Notes: generated by a model from the sequence alone, not told the origin. DNA of 64,000 nt from Emticicia soli (GCF_037860775.1 NZ_JBBEWC010000008.1:310001-374000), one strand, 5' to 3'. Counted from the first letter of the stretch, positions 1 through 9,025 are shown. A program made the numbers and translations.

Positions 1-651
1 CAGTGCCGTAAAGAATAATGAGAGATAACCCGCAAAAATGATTGGGTAATTGGTGTAAAGATAGGGGTGAGGCAGTGTACCAACAGCTATGTATTCTTCA
101 AAAAACTTAAATAAAAGGCTATCACCGAGCTTGATTGAAATATAATCAGGGCTTGTTTCAAGAAACTTGCCGTACTCAAGGCCATATTGTTTTAGCTGTG
201 GAAACAGTTCAAAAGCATAGTCGAGGCTTGGTAGGTGAGTAAAACCATACCATAGTACTACTAAAGCGGCTACAAAACCGGCCAAAGGCCCTGCAATACC
301 AATATCGAAATACTTAACTCTTGAGTTGATGCGGTCTTTTATGCGGATAAACGCCCCCAATGTGCCAAATGTAGAACTAAGCCCACCCAGCCACATAGGT
401 ATATAAAAAGGAAGAGTTACGTCGGTTTTATGTTTGCGTGCTACAAAAAAATGCCCGAACTCGTGGATAGTGAGTACACCTAAAAACGGAATTGAATAAC
501 GAAAGCCTTCAAGGAATTCTTCCCAACCCATTGGATTAGGGCCAAAGAAGAAAGAGTTTCCGAAAATCCACTCAGCTCCGGTTGCAGTTGTGGTTAAAAT
601 TGTAGCAATAAATAAGGCAATTTGTATAAGTAATGTTCGGTTTTGCTTCAT
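1..651 (-). CDS. Site-2 protease-type (M50) membrane metalloprotease, partial
   Basis: The gene reads leftward from an ATG at 651 and is cut by the window edge after 217 codons. An N-terminal hydrophobic segment (about residues 6-24) is followed by the zinc-binding motif HEFGH at residues 63-67, inside a hydrophobic stretch, with a glycine-rich membrane region after it containing GGLSSTFGTLGAFI and IAGPLAGF. This is the layout of M50 intramembrane metalloproteases of the site-2 family, in which the two histidines bind zinc and the glutamate is catalytic. The second conserved motif (NxxPxxxLDG) should lie beyond the edge and cannot be checked. Substrate is unknown. The next gene on the same strand starts 654 bases further upstream (1305), with a 33-bp spacer between them, so the two could be co-transcribed. 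Confidence 0.85.
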   Translation of the reverse strand, partial: MKQNRTLLIQIALFIATILTTTATGAEWIFGNSFFFGPNPMGWEEFLEGFRYSIPFLGVLTIHEFGHFFVARKHKTDVTLPFYIPMWLGGLSSTFGTLGAFIRIKDRINSRVKYFDIGIAGPLAGFVAALVVLWYGFTHLPSLDYAFELFPQLKQYGLEYGKFLETSPDYISIKLGDSLLFKFFEEYIAVGTLPHPYLYTNYPIIFAGYLSLFFTAL

Positions 652-684
652 TAGCTAAGTATAATTGAAGTGCAAAGAAACGAT

Positions 685-1305
685 TTAAAAAATCGTTTTA
701 CAATATTCTGTAATACAAGTTGGCGGCTCAACCAGTATAGTTTGCATACCTAGTGCATTTGCAGCCTGAATATTGTGATGGTTATCGTCTAAAAAAAGTA
801 CTTCCTGCGGTTTTAGTTTGATGCTATCTAGCACATATTTGTAAATTTCGGCATCGGGTTTCCACATACCAATTTCGTAAGAAAGAAAAAGTTGGTCGAA
901 AAGCTCGTCGAGGTGTTTTAGCCCAAAGGTTTTCTTTAAGTATGAGTTCGAAGCCTCAATATGAATATTGTTGGTATTGCTTAGTAAGTAAATCGGGTAT
1001 TTTTTACGGATTTCTTTCAGTAAATCTATTCTTCTTTCCGGAATATCCAACAAAAGAGAATTCCATGCTACATCTACTTCATTATCGCTAAGAGGGAAAC
1101 CAACAGTTTGGCGAACAATTTCTCTGAACTCAATGTCGGTGAATTGTCCGGTTTCATAACGTCTGAATAACTGATTTTCTACTATAAGTTTTTCAATAAC
1201 AGCTTGCCTTTTACCCGTAAAACTGGCAAAAGCCTGAAAAGTACGAGGGATGTCGATGTTGATGATTACGTTTCCGAAGTCAAAAATAACGGCTTTTAAT
1301 TTCAT
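685..1305 (-). CDS. HAD-superfamily phosphatase (YihX-like subclass)
   Basis: This is a 206-residue haloacid-dehalogenase-type hydrolase. Motif I is FDFGNV (residues 8-13), where the second aspartate of the usual DxD is replaced as in YihX-type phosphatases (FDLGNV). Motif II is the LLSNTN segment near residue 107, motif III is the lysine of WKPDAE near residue 148, and motif IV is LFLDDNHHN near residue 170. The helical cap between motifs I and II fits subclass IA. Family members dephosphorylate small sugar phosphates or nucleotides in the cytoplasm; the substrate here is unknown. The start lies just downstream of a minus-strand terminator-like hairpin (1336-1370), so transcription probably starts in the short spacer or reads through. 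Confidence 0.88.
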   Translation of the reverse strand: MKLKAVIFDFGNVIINIDIPRTFQAFASFTGKRQAVIEKLIVENQLFRRYETGQFTDIEFREIVRQTVGFPLSDNEVDVAWNSLLLDIPERRIDLLKEIRKKYPIYLLSNTNNIHIEASNSYLKKTFGLKHLDELFDQLFLSYEIGMWKPDAEIYKYVLDSIKLKPQEVLFLDDNHHNIQAANALGMQTILVEPPTCITEYCKTIF

Positions 1306-1335
1306 AGAAATTTATGGTAGAGATGGAGCAATAAA

Positions 1336-1370
1336 AAAGTGTCAAACTGTTGTTAAACGTCTGACACTTT
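1336..1370 (-). terminator. Rho-independent terminator-like hairpin
   Basis: Perfect 9-bp arms AAAGTGTCA (1336-1344) and TGACACTTT (1362-1370) flank a 17-nt loop. Read on the minus strand the stem is followed by a T-rich run (from AATAAAAAA on the plus strand), which suits termination of the leftward TlpA-like gene ending at 1581. Confidence 0.6.
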
Positions 1371-1580
1371 CGAAATATTTTGTGAGATGTGGCTTCTAAA
1401 CCAAAAAATCGAACGATTACTAAATTTTATTCATTACATAAAGTGTAAGAAATACACCTAATAAAATGATAATTAGATAGATACAGCACTATTAAACGCT
1501 AATGGGTATCAAAAAAAGTTTTATTTAAGAACTCCTATTTATTGATAAGCATTCATTGGCACATACTGGCATTTATCGTT

Positions 1581-2969
1581 TTAATAGGTGAATTTTTTTG
1601 ATATGTATTTAGCAAAAGCATCAAATTCATCTTCACTATTGCCTTTAAAAATGATTTTCCCCTCTTGGTCAACAAGAAAAAAAGTCGGATAAAATGCAAT
1701 GTTAAACTTCTTTGCCAGATTAGTGTCGGTCTCTTCCAGAATTTGAAGAATCTGCGGCCAGTCAATATCATTGTCTTTAATAAATTCCTTAAATTGTTCG
1801 GTTTTCCCCCATTTCTCAAATCCGACACCAATAAATTCAATTTTTGCAGGGTCTATTCGGCTATATAACGTTTTCATTTTGGGCAAAATAGCAATACTCG
1901 ATTTTGACCATGTCCCCCAGAAATTAAGTAATACGTATTTATTTCTGTAATGTTGTATGTTAATTGTGTTTGCCGCCAGGTCTTTAGCTTCAAAATCTGG
2001 AATATATTGGCCTTTTTTCGAGCCTGATTGCTTTGGACTTTTGCCTTGATATTTCAGCGTCATTTCTTCTGCATAGTCCGAAATAGCCGAAATGGTATAT
2101 TTATTGTCTTCAATGTAGAGGGTATCTTTCGACCAGTAAAGCCCCTCGCTCAGAAGACCTTTTACCAGAGAAGGAAAAGCTTCATCATCTCTTCTGAGCA
2201 TGATTAGCCTATTATGGGCATTTCTGAAACTTAGCATTGGATAGCCTTTGTTATAAAGTGCTATGTGGTAGGTATGAGCGTTCGCCTCAAAAGTACCTTC
2301 AAGATGCTCTGTAAATGTATATTGTAGCGGAAATCTATTTGCTTTGTCTATTAGCTCATTTGTTCCTGAGTTATAGGGTATAGGTCTTATGAGTACCTCC
2401 CGAGTATATTTTTTATCATCATACATACATTCAGCACTTATTCTTACAGACTTTAGGGTGTCAGTAAGAGCAAACACATCAGTGTTTTTATACAAATCTG
2501 GCTTGATGGGTGGAAGTTTGGTGTTTGGATACTCAAAGAGATATTCGTAATCATTGTTAAAGTCAAAATCACCATTTTGGTCAAATATAACGCTTCGTTT
2601 GCCGTCTTCTGTTTGCCCTACCAGGCAATACGCTTTGCTTTTTAAAGTGCCTTGGTAAACTTTTGCGGTATCAATTTTATAAGCATTGGTTGCTCGGTTG
2701 AAGTCTTCTGCCGATATTAATTTGTTCTTGAAATCGTGGTATTTGTAATGCTCGGGGCAGAATGGAATTTCTCTTATAACATAGTCTTTTATGTTATTTT
2801 TTATCTTGAAAGGAGAGGTGTCTTTTACGATTTCTGTTGAGGCATATATGCGTGGAAATGGCTTGTGACCTTCTTTATAAGCCAGCTTTATTCTGATGTC
2901 GGACTGCGCATTTAAAACAGACGAGGTGAACAAGTAGACCAAAAAAGCGAAGTTTGAAAGGGTTTTCAT
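1581..2969 (-). CDS. Exported TlpA-like thioredoxin-fold protein lacking the CxxC cysteines
   Basis: I start at 2969 rather than 2999 because the inner Met opens a clean signal peptide (MKTLSNFAFLVYLFTSSV... ending in NAQS); the product has 462 residues. The N-terminal ~320 residues are an unrecognised extracytoplasmic region rich in aromatic and charged residues. The last ~130 residues form a TlpA/ResA-type thioredoxin fold: FEAKDLAANTI, then LLNFWGTWSKSS, then the cis-proline segment FYPTFFLVDQEGKIIF. In the family the active site is WCxxC; here it reads WSKSS, with neither cysteine. The fold therefore seems to have lost disulfide chemistry, leaving a binding or scaffold role as an inference. 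The gene looks monocistronic, with a hairpin downstream at 1336-1370. Confidence 0.8.
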   Translation of the reverse strand: MKTLSNFAFLVYLFTSSVLNAQSDIRIKLAYKEGHKPFPRIYASTEIVKDTSPFKIKNNIKDYVIREIPFCPEHYKYHDFKNKLISAEDFNRATNAYKIDTAKVYQGTLKSKAYCLVGQTEDGKRSVIFDQNGDFDFNNDYEYLFEYPNTKLPPIKPDLYKNTDVFALTDTLKSVRISAECMYDDKKYTREVLIRPIPYNSGTNELIDKANRFPLQYTFTEHLEGTFEANAHTYHIALYNKGYPMLSFRNAHNRLIMLRRDDEAFPSLVKGLLSEGLYWSKDTLYIEDNKYTISAISDYAEEMTLKYQGKSPKQSGSKKGQYIPDFEAKDLAANTINIQHYRNKYVLLNFWGTWSKSSIAILPKMKTLYSRIDPAKIEFIGVGFEKWGKTEQFKEFIKDNDIDWPQILQILEETDTNLAKKFNIAFYPTFFLVDQEGKIIFKGNSEDEFDAFAKYISKKFTY

Positions 2970-3102
2970 CGGATTTAGATTTAAGCATTTTAAAGCCAAG
3001 CAAAAAAGTAATTTCTTTCTACCAAGTTAAAGATTATCTTATTTGCTTTCAAGTTTCTCTTACTAAATCTTATTATGCGGTATAAAAACTTTTTCGGCTA
3101 AA

Positions 3103-3142
3103 CAAAAAAAAGCGAGTAACAGCTAAGGCCATTACTCGCTTT
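3103..3142 (-). terminator. Rho-independent terminator of accA
   Basis: Perfect 11-bp arms AAAGCGAGTAA (3109-3119) and TTACTCGCTTT (3132-3142) enclose a 12-nt loop. On the minus strand the stem is followed by a run of T. It lies 21 bp past the accA stop codon. Confidence 0.85.
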
Positions 3143-3163
3143 AAGTATGTATTTCAAGTAGAT

Positions 3164-4120
3164 TTATACTTCTTCGAAGAATCCCATTGAGCAGAATTTC
3201 TCGATTCTTGAATCGATTCTTTCTTGTGGAGAAAGCTTTTCTAAGCCGTTTATTTCTTCAATAATGCGGTTTTTAAGTCTTTCGGCCATATCGTCCCAGT
3301 CAAGGTGTGCTCCGCCTAGTGGCTCTTCAATAATGCCGTCAATCAATTTATTGTTCAGCATATCGGTTGCTGTTGGCTTTAAGGCTTCGGCTGCTTGCTC
3401 TTTGTAATCCCAGCTACGCCACAAGATAGTAGAGCAGTTTTCTGGCGAAATTACCGAGTACCATGAGTTTTCGAGCATCAATACTTTGTCACCAATGGCA
3501 ATACCTAAAGCACCACCAGAGGCACCTTCGCCAATAATGATACAGATAACCGGTACTTTCAGCACGCACATTTCACGCAGGTTGCGTGCAATAGCTTCGG
3601 CTTGTCCACGTTCTTCGGCTTCAAGGCCCGGAAATGCACCCGGTGTATCAATAAGCGTAACAATAGGCTTGTTGAATTTCTCGGCGAGTTTCATCAACCT
3701 TAATGCTTTTCTGTATCCTTCCGGATTCGGCATACCAAAGTTTCTGTATTGTCTTTCCTTGGTTTTGCGGCCTTTTTGTTGCCCTATTAGCATAACCGTT
3801 TTGCCATCAATATCAGCAAAGCCTCCTACAATAGCCGGATCGTCTTTCACCGTGCGGTCGCCGTGTAATTCATGAAACTCCTGACAAATTTTTTCAATAT
3901 AATCAAGCGTATATGGGCGATCAGGGTGGCGAGACAATTGTACTCTCTGCCAGCGTGTCAGATTAGAAAACGTTTCCTTTTTCAGATTCAGAATGTTTTC
4001 AGTCAGGCTTCTTGCAGCCTCTCTTACATCTACATTGTTTTCATCTGCAAGGCGCTTCATATCTTCAAGCTTTGCTTCAAGGTCTGCAATGGGTTTTTCA
4101 AAATCAAGAAGAGTTCTCAT
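3164..4120 (-). CDS. accA: Acetyl-CoA carboxylase carboxyltransferase subunit alpha
   Basis: A 318-residue AccA of normal length (E. coli 319). With AccD it forms the carboxyltransferase that moves CO2 from carboxybiotin to acetyl-CoA, giving malonyl-CoA for fatty-acid synthesis. Diagnostic segments in order are SRHPDRPYTLDYI (~84-96), the GGFADIDG block, GQQKGRKTKE, FGMPNPEGYRKALRLM, VTLIDTPGAFPG, the oxyanion-hole segment IIGEGASGGALGIAIGD, and SVISPENCSTILWR. The N-terminal ~70 residues are the usual helical extension. It starts 26 bp past the stop of the beta-CASP nuclease gene (4147-5568) on the same strand, so the two probably form an operon, closed by the hairpin at 3103-3142. Confidence 0.97.
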   Translation of the reverse strand: MRTLLDFEKPIADLEAKLEDMKRLADENNVDVREAARSLTENILNLKKETFSNLTRWQRVQLSRHPDRPYTLDYIEKICQEFHELHGDRTVKDDPAIVGGFADIDGKTVMLIGQQKGRKTKERQYRNFGMPNPEGYRKALRLMKLAEKFNKPIVTLIDTPGAFPGLEAEERGQAEAIARNLREMCVLKVPVICIIIGEGASGGALGIAIGDKVLMLENSWYSVISPENCSTILWRSWDYKEQAAEALKPTATDMLNNKLIDGIIEEPLGGAHLDWDDMAERLKNRIIEEINGLEKLSPQERIDSRIEKFCSMGFFEEV

Positions 4121-4146
4121 AAACGAATAACCGCTATGGGGTTTTG

Positions 4147-5568
4147 TTAAATTTCGTAAGTTTGTCCTTTATCGGGTATTTCAATTTGTTGATACCCCAA
4201 TTGTCCGAGTGTAACCTGAAAGTTTTGCATGGTTTGGTGTTCGCCATGTACCAGAAAAACTTTTTTTACTTTATCTATTTTCTGCGAGGTCACAAAATTA
4301 GTCAAATCTTTGAAATCTCCGTGCCCACTAAATACATCAATTCTTAAAATAGTGGCATTTACCGGGTGTTTTTCGCCTCGTATGCTTAATTCTTTACGCT
4401 CGCCATGCAGCAGTTTCCAGCCCAGTGTGCCTTCACTAGCATAGCCTACCATCAGAATCGTAGCATAGGGGTTACTGATATTAGCCTCAATATGGTGCTC
4501 AACTCTACCGCCCTGTATCATGCCCGATGCCGATATAATAATACATGGCTCCGAATGGTTCGAAACCGCCTTACTGGCCTGATTCGACTCCAAATATATC
4601 AGATTCTCAAAATCAAACAAAGAGTCATTTTCCTCGTGGAATGTCCGGGCTTGTTTATTAAGCAGTTTTACACTCTTCTCATACACCCTCGAGCTGGCTT
4701 TTGCCAATGGGCTATCGGTAAAAACTTTGATAGGGGTAAAATTACGCTCGGTATATAATTTATTAAGGGTGTAAAGCATGGCTTGAGTACGGCCAACGCT
4801 GAACGAGGGGATAATCAAACGACCCGGTACATCAATACAGGCTTTCTGGATAATACCTGCCAGAATGCTTTCGGCTTCTTCCTGGTCAATGTGGTGGCGG
4901 TCGCCATAGGTTGACTCTGTAATCAAGTAATCAACCTGAGGAAGTGGCTGCGGGTCAATCAGCAATGGATAATTTTTGCGACCAATATCGCCCGAAAACC
5001 CAAGTGTTTTTTTCTCCCCATTTTCCCAGAACTCAATGTAAACGTGCGCAGCACCAAGCAAATGGCCTGCCGGAATAAATGTTACGAAGCCATCATCTTT
5101 AAACTTGAAACGTTGGTCGAAAGCAATCGGCACAAAATTGTCTAATGCTTCTTTTACCTGTCTTTCCAGATATAATTCTCTCGAATCAACATCTTTTCGT
5201 TTCTTCGACCGCTTCTTACTATCATGAATAAGCTTAAACTTTCTTTGATTCAGCGAGGCTGCATCAAGTAATAGCAGTTCGCTTAAATCCATTGTGGCTT
5301 TGGTGCACAATACTTGTCCCTCAAAGCCTTCTCTATATAAATTCGGAATCTGACCTGAATGGTCGATATGTGCATGAGTTAGAATGACTAAATTGATTAA
5401 CGAGGGATCGAATGGAAAAATGCCATATTCGAATTTAGGTTTTTCGGGGTTATTTTCTCTTTCTAAATCTGTTCCACAATCAATCAAAACTTTATACTCA
5501 TCATCAAATTCCAGCAGAGTCATACTACCAGACACCTGTCTTGCCGCTCCCCAAAAGGTTATTTTCAT
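4147..5568 (-). CDS. MBL-fold/beta-CASP ribonuclease family protein
   Basis: A 473-residue metallo-beta-lactamase-fold protein with a beta-CASP insertion, the architecture of RNA-processing exonuclease/CPSF-type nucleases. The metal-binding motif HAHIDH is at residues 65-70. Further signatures are GAAHVYIEF, FSGDIGRK, the ESTYGDR segment, SFSVGRTQAML in the beta-CASP domain, and the late SGHGD and FLVHGE segments that supply remaining metal ligands. The family acts on RNA, less often DNA, in the cytoplasm; the actual substrate is an inference. It is the first gene of a probable two-gene operon with accA, and its 5' end faces the divergent PBP4 gene. Confidence 0.9.
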   Translation of the reverse strand: MKITFWGAARQVSGSMTLLEFDDEYKVLIDCGTDLERENNPEKPKFEYGIFPFDPSLINLVILTHAHIDHSGQIPNLYREGFEGQVLCTKATMDLSELLLLDAASLNQRKFKLIHDSKKRSKKRKDVDSRELYLERQVKEALDNFVPIAFDQRFKFKDDGFVTFIPAGHLLGAAHVYIEFWENGEKKTLGFSGDIGRKNYPLLIDPQPLPQVDYLITESTYGDRHHIDQEEAESILAGIIQKACIDVPGRLIIPSFSVGRTQAMLYTLNKLYTERNFTPIKVFTDSPLAKASSRVYEKSVKLLNKQARTFHEENDSLFDFENLIYLESNQASKAVSNHSEPCIIISASGMIQGGRVEHHIEANISNPYATILMVGYASEGTLGWKLLHGERKELSIRGEKHPVNATILRIDVFSGHGDFKDLTNFVTSQKIDKVKKVFLVHGEHQTMQNFQVTLGQLGYQQIEIPDKGQTYEI

Positions 5569-5721
5569 ACGAAAACGATATCAAATATTAAAAAATATCA
5601 AACAAAATAGTTTCTGCTTCATATTCAGAATACAAAATAAGGAAAGAAATCTTTTTTTTACTAGGCATTTTTTCTAAATTCGCTTTTACCTAAGACCTTC
5701 GCTCAAACCTCTCTTGTTTCT

Positions 5722-7164
5722 ATGAAACTATTTTTATTTGTTTTATTACAACTTAGTTCCCCCCTCGAAAAGTTTCAGAAACTACTAGACAGCATTCAGA
5801 ATGACAGCCAGATAAGCACCGGAACCGTAGCTGCTTCTATCAGGTCAACCCAAACAGGCGAATATAAAATTCAATACAATGCCCGTAAGTCGGTCAATTC
5901 GGCCTCTACACTCAAACTCGTTTCAACGGCCTCGGCTTTATCGGTTTTGGGTTCTGCTTATCGTTACCAGACTTTTATTGAATACGATGGCACCATTGCC
6001 GACAGCGTGCTGCAAGGCAATGTTTATATAAGAGGAACGGGCGACCCTTCGCTGGGCTCGTCAAGAGTTGGTTTAGATTTTCAGCAACTGGTAAATTTAT
6101 TTGCACAGAAAATTAAAGAGTATGGCATAAAAAAAATAGATGGCGCTGTTGTTGGCGATGGAAGTATTTTTCCGGATAATACATTGGCTGATTCGTGGGT
6201 TTGGGGCGATGTTGGCAATTATTATGGGGCAGGGGTGAGCGGGCTCAATATCAACGAAAACCTCTACGAAATTCATTTTAAACCCAGCAAAACATTTGGC
6301 GAAGAAGCACCTGTGCTGAAACTTTCACCAACCGTGCCTAATGTGAATTATATTAATAAAGTAACAACCGGAGAGCGAGGCTCAGGCGATAATGTGATTG
6401 TGTATAATACGCCTTTAAGCAATACCATTGTTGCAGAAGGTACAGTGCCTATTGGGCCGCCCGACTTTAAGGTAAAAGGCTCATTGCCCGACCCTGCCTA
6501 TTTCCTGGCGTTTCATGTACAAAAGAAATTTCAGGAATTAAAGGGTGAAGTAAATAAAGAAGCCATCAATACTCTGGCATTCAGAGCCCAGATGCTGAAT
6601 AACGCAAAACCAAGGAATCTGATTTTTACTTATGAGTCGCCCGTTATTTCTACTTTAGCCCAGCATTGTAATTTTCAGAGTATTAACCTTTATGCCGATG
6701 CTTTTCTGAAAACAGTAGGGTATACAATAGCAAAAGATGCAGGCTTTGATGCAAGCGTAAAGGCTGAAAAATTTATATGGGCGCAGAAGGGAGTTGACTT
6801 ACAGGGTTTTATGATTCGAGACGGCAGCGGTTTGTCGCCCTCGGGCGTTTTAACTGCCAATAACTTAGTAGATATTTTGTTTGCTATGCGGCAAGATGCG
6901 GCTTTTAATGAGTTTTATGCGTCAATTCCGGTTGTAGGTGTATCAGGTACTGTACAGAATCTTGCCAAAGGCTCAAAAGCTGCCGGCAATGTAAGAGCCA
7001 AGAGCGGCTCTATTGCCAACACAAGGGCTTTTTCGGGCTATTATACCAATGCCAGCGGCGAACTAATGTCTTTTGCCTTCATCATCAACCGCTACGCCGA
7101 CGGCGCCGACCGAAAAGCCCGCAAATATCTTGAAGATATGATAAAGTTGATGATTGAGTTGTAG
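5722..7164 (+). CDS. dacB: D-alanyl-D-alanine carboxypeptidase/endopeptidase (PBP4, peptidase S13)
   Basis: A 480-residue S13 penicillin-binding protein. A short hydrophobic start (MKLFLFVLLQLSS) suggests export. The nucleophile motif SxxK is STLK at residues 62-65. The later DGSGLSP segment and a KSGS motif (residue ~427, in place of KTG) complete the active site. In the family, members cleave the terminal D-Ala or D-Ala-mDAP cross-links of peptidoglycan in the periplasm during wall recycling and remodelling. It is divergent from the beta-CASP nuclease gene and followed by a strong 12-bp hairpin (7243-7271). The gene symbol follows the E. coli PBP4 name and rests on family assignment. Confidence 0.92.
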   Translation: MKLFLFVLLQLSSPLEKFQKLLDSIQNDSQISTGTVAASIRSTQTGEYKIQYNARKSVNSASTLKLVSTASALSVLGSAYRYQTFIEYDGTIADSVLQGNVYIRGTGDPSLGSSRVGLDFQQLVNLFAQKIKEYGIKKIDGAVVGDGSIFPDNTLADSWVWGDVGNYYGAGVSGLNINENLYEIHFKPSKTFGEEAPVLKLSPTVPNVNYINKVTTGERGSGDNVIVYNTPLSNTIVAEGTVPIGPPDFKVKGSLPDPAYFLAFHVQKKFQELKGEVNKEAINTLAFRAQMLNNAKPRNLIFTYESPVISTLAQHCNFQSINLYADAFLKTVGYTIAKDAGFDASVKAEKFIWAQKGVDLQGFMIRDGSGLSPSGVLTANNLVDILFAMRQDAAFNEFYASIPVVGVSGTVQNLAKGSKAAGNVRAKSGSIANTRAFSGYYTNASGELMSFAFIINRYADGADRKARKYLEDMIKLMIEL

Positions 7165-7242
7165 TATTTTGTATTTGTCAGAGTGATTATTAATAGTGAG
7201 TTGGATAATATTATTTATCTGATATTCTTATAGTCCTTGGTT

Positions 7243-7271
7243 GTTACTTTTTTTGCCTGAAAAAAAGTAAC
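7243..7271. terminator. Strong 12-bp hairpin after dacB
   Basis: GTTACTTTTTTT (7243-7254) and AAAAAAAGTAAC (7260-7271) are perfect complements around a GCCTG loop. It may terminate dacB, but its A/T tracts are inside the stem, so a palindromic repeat element is equally likely. Confidence 0.55.
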
Positions 7272-7283
7272 CAAAAAAGCAGG

Positions 7284-7379
7284 CATCATTTAAACTCGCA
7301 CAATTAAAAATCTGATAGATCATTTCTCTTTCCTTAGTTTACTTTAAGATTTTTAATTGTACTCAAACAGGAAATGATG
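7284..7379. repeat. Long nested inverted repeat between dacB and a hydrolase gene
   Basis: Outer arms CATCATTT (7284-7291) and AAATGATG (7372-7379) enclose inner perfect 13-bp arms CAATTAAAAATCT (7301-7313) and AGATTTTTAATTG (7347-7359). The right side also contains TACTCAAACAGG (7360-7371), the exact reverse complement of 9445-9456. The structure resembles a degraded small mobile element; no gene is visible here. Confidence 0.5.
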
Positions 7380-7430
7380 TTATAAGGTTACAATTTTAGT
7401 TGTTATTTTAATTTTAAGATATATCACCTA

Positions 7431-8228
7431 ATGCCTAATCTACTAATTAACGGAGTAAACTACCATTACGAAGAAACCGGAAGTGGTGAAGAAACTATCA
7501 TCTTCTCTCACGGACTTCTGTGGAGCGGCCACATGTTTCATAAACAAGTAGCCTATTTCAAAGACCGCTACAGAGTGATAACCTACGACCACCGTGGACA
7601 AGGGAAAACAGAAGCCTCAGCCGACGGCTACGATATGGATACGCTCTACGAAGATGCAGCAGTACTAATAGAAAAGTTTGTAGGTAAACCCGTGATTTTT
7701 GCAGGGCTATCTATGGGCGGCTTTGTTGGTATGCGCCTGGCCGCCAGACGACCGGAATTGATTAAAAAACTGATATTACTCGAAACAACTGCCGATACAG
7801 AGCCCGCCGAAAATGTGCCTAAATACAAAATGTTGAATAGCATAGTAAAGTACGTTGGTTTCTGGCCTGTGATATCGAAAGTAATGCAGATAATGTTTGG
7901 GCGCAAATTTCTGAACGACCCAACACGTGCAGAAGAAAAGAAATATTGGATAAACCAATTGAAACAAAACAACCGCAAAGGCATTACCAAAGCCGTTGAT
8001 GGTGTTATTTATAGAAAAGGCATTGCCGACGAACTACACAATATTAAGTGCCCCACGCTCATAATGGTTGGTGACCAGGATGTAGCCACCAAACCCGAAA
8101 AAGCCAGAAAAATACACTCGCTTGTTCCAAACTCAAAATTGGTAGTTTTTGAAGGCGGCGGGCATACCTCTTCGGTAGAGGAGCCGGAAATTTATAATAC
8201 TGAAATTGAAAATTTCTTAAAGTCCTAA
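7431..8228 (+). CDS. Alpha/beta-fold hydrolase
   Basis: A 265-residue cytoplasmic alpha/beta hydrolase with no signal peptide. The oxyanion HG motif is in IIFSHGLLW, the strand-4 segment is YDHRGQGKT, the nucleophile elbow is GLSMGG with Ser94, the acid is probably the aspartate in VGDQDVATKP, and the base is the histidine in GGGHTSSVEEP near the C-terminus. The full catalytic triad is thus present. Substrate cannot be told from sequence; such enzymes cleave esters or C-C bonds. Its TAA stop interlocks with the TAG stop of the convergent hemoglobin gene (4-bp overlap). Confidence 0.88.
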   Translation: MPNLLINGVNYHYEETGSGEETIIFSHGLLWSGHMFHKQVAYFKDRYRVITYDHRGQGKTEASADGYDMDTLYEDAAVLIEKFVGKPVIFAGLSMGGFVGMRLAARRPELIKKLILLETTADTEPAENVPKYKMLNSIVKYVGFWPVISKVMQIMFGRKFLNDPTRAEEKKYWINQLKQNNRKGITKAVDGVIYRKGIADELHNIKCPTLIMVGDQDVATKPEKARKIHSLVPNSKLVVFEGGGHTSSVEEPEIYNTEIENFLKS

Positions 8229-8599
8229 GCCCCTATATTCATTTTAGAATTCATAATCTGCCCAATTTCCAGCGCTTTGCTTTTCAGAAATTCAGCCCTT
8301 GGCCCACTAAAAAGCGAATCGAGTGTGATAAACCATAAGGCAAGCCAACGCTCAAAACGTTCGGTAGTAAGGCCGTGTTGCTGGTGGGCTTGCATGTGCA
8401 CCCACATCATGCCGCCATTATAACTACCTGTCTGAAAAAGCCAGTTTTCCCAGAAATTCACAACCCTTGTAATATGTGTATCCCAATGTTCTTGTGGCAT
8501 CACAAAAACAGGGGCGAGGTCAAAATCTTTATGTACTTTTTCGTAAAAACTATTTACTATGTTCTCAATATCAGCTCTATTCTGAATGTCGGTCATCAT
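8225..8599 (-). CDS. Group III truncated hemoglobin
   Basis: A 124-residue truncated globin. FYEKVHKDFDLAPVF, the WDTHITRVVNFWENWLFQTG segment and MQAHQQHGLTTERFERWLALW match the group III (P-type) pattern, where the histidine before the Leu and the later RWLALW helix form the proximal haem side. Family members bind O2 or NO or handle peroxide in the cytoplasm; a specific role is not deducible. Two Mets at the start (MMTD) leave a one-codon ambiguity. The gene is convergent with, and overlaps by 4 bp, the hydrolase at 7431-8228. No partner gene lies upstream within 900 bp. Confidence 0.88.
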   Translation of the reverse strand: MMTDIQNRADIENIVNSFYEKVHKDFDLAPVFVMPQEHWDTHITRVVNFWENWLFQTGSYNGGMMWVHMQAHQQHGLTTERFERWLALWFITLDSLFSGPRAEFLKSKALEIGQIMNSKMNIGA

Positions 8600-8804
8600 T
8601 ACTAAATTTTTTGCAAAGATACGAAAGAAGCCTCTACGAAAAGCTGATAAAAATCATATTGATTTTTATGAAGAGTAATCAAAACAGCAAAACCGTTGAT
8701 TGCTTCATGTCATCGCATCACGAAAGTGCGCTGTATTTTATTAATATGAGGTAGTATGGATTTTTTTTGGTTACAAAATCATTAATGCATTGGGGTTATT
8801 TAAG

Positions 8805-8991
8805 AAACTGTTTGAGTTAAATTTTAATGATAAAAAAGGAGTTTATTTGACTCAAGACAAGATTTAAAAACCGGAATTTAGCTGCCGAAGTTGAACTGAG
8901 CTAAATGAGCTGTCTGCCGCCCGGGACTTTTAAAGCGCAATATTGAACAAAAAAGCCTTTTTTAGCTCAACAAGATTAACTCAAACAGTTT
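8805..8991. mobile_element. MITE-like 187-bp element with perfect 15-bp terminal inverted repeats
   Basis: AAACTGTTTGAGTTA (8805-8819) and TAACTCAAACAGTTT (8977-8991) are perfect inverted copies at the ends. Just inside, both ends share AAAAAAGG at nearly the same offset, so the ends match imperfectly over a longer range. No transposase is encoded. TAAG occurs immediately outside the left end (8801-8804) and one base outside the right end (8993-8996), a possible target duplication. Confidence 0.6.
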
Positions 8992-9025
8992 GTAAGTACA
9001 ATTTGCATTATGAAAAAGCAAGCAC

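Noticed and set aside
1665..1868. Plus-strand frame inside the TlpA-like gene
   Set aside because: Antisense shadow of a well-supported coding sequence.
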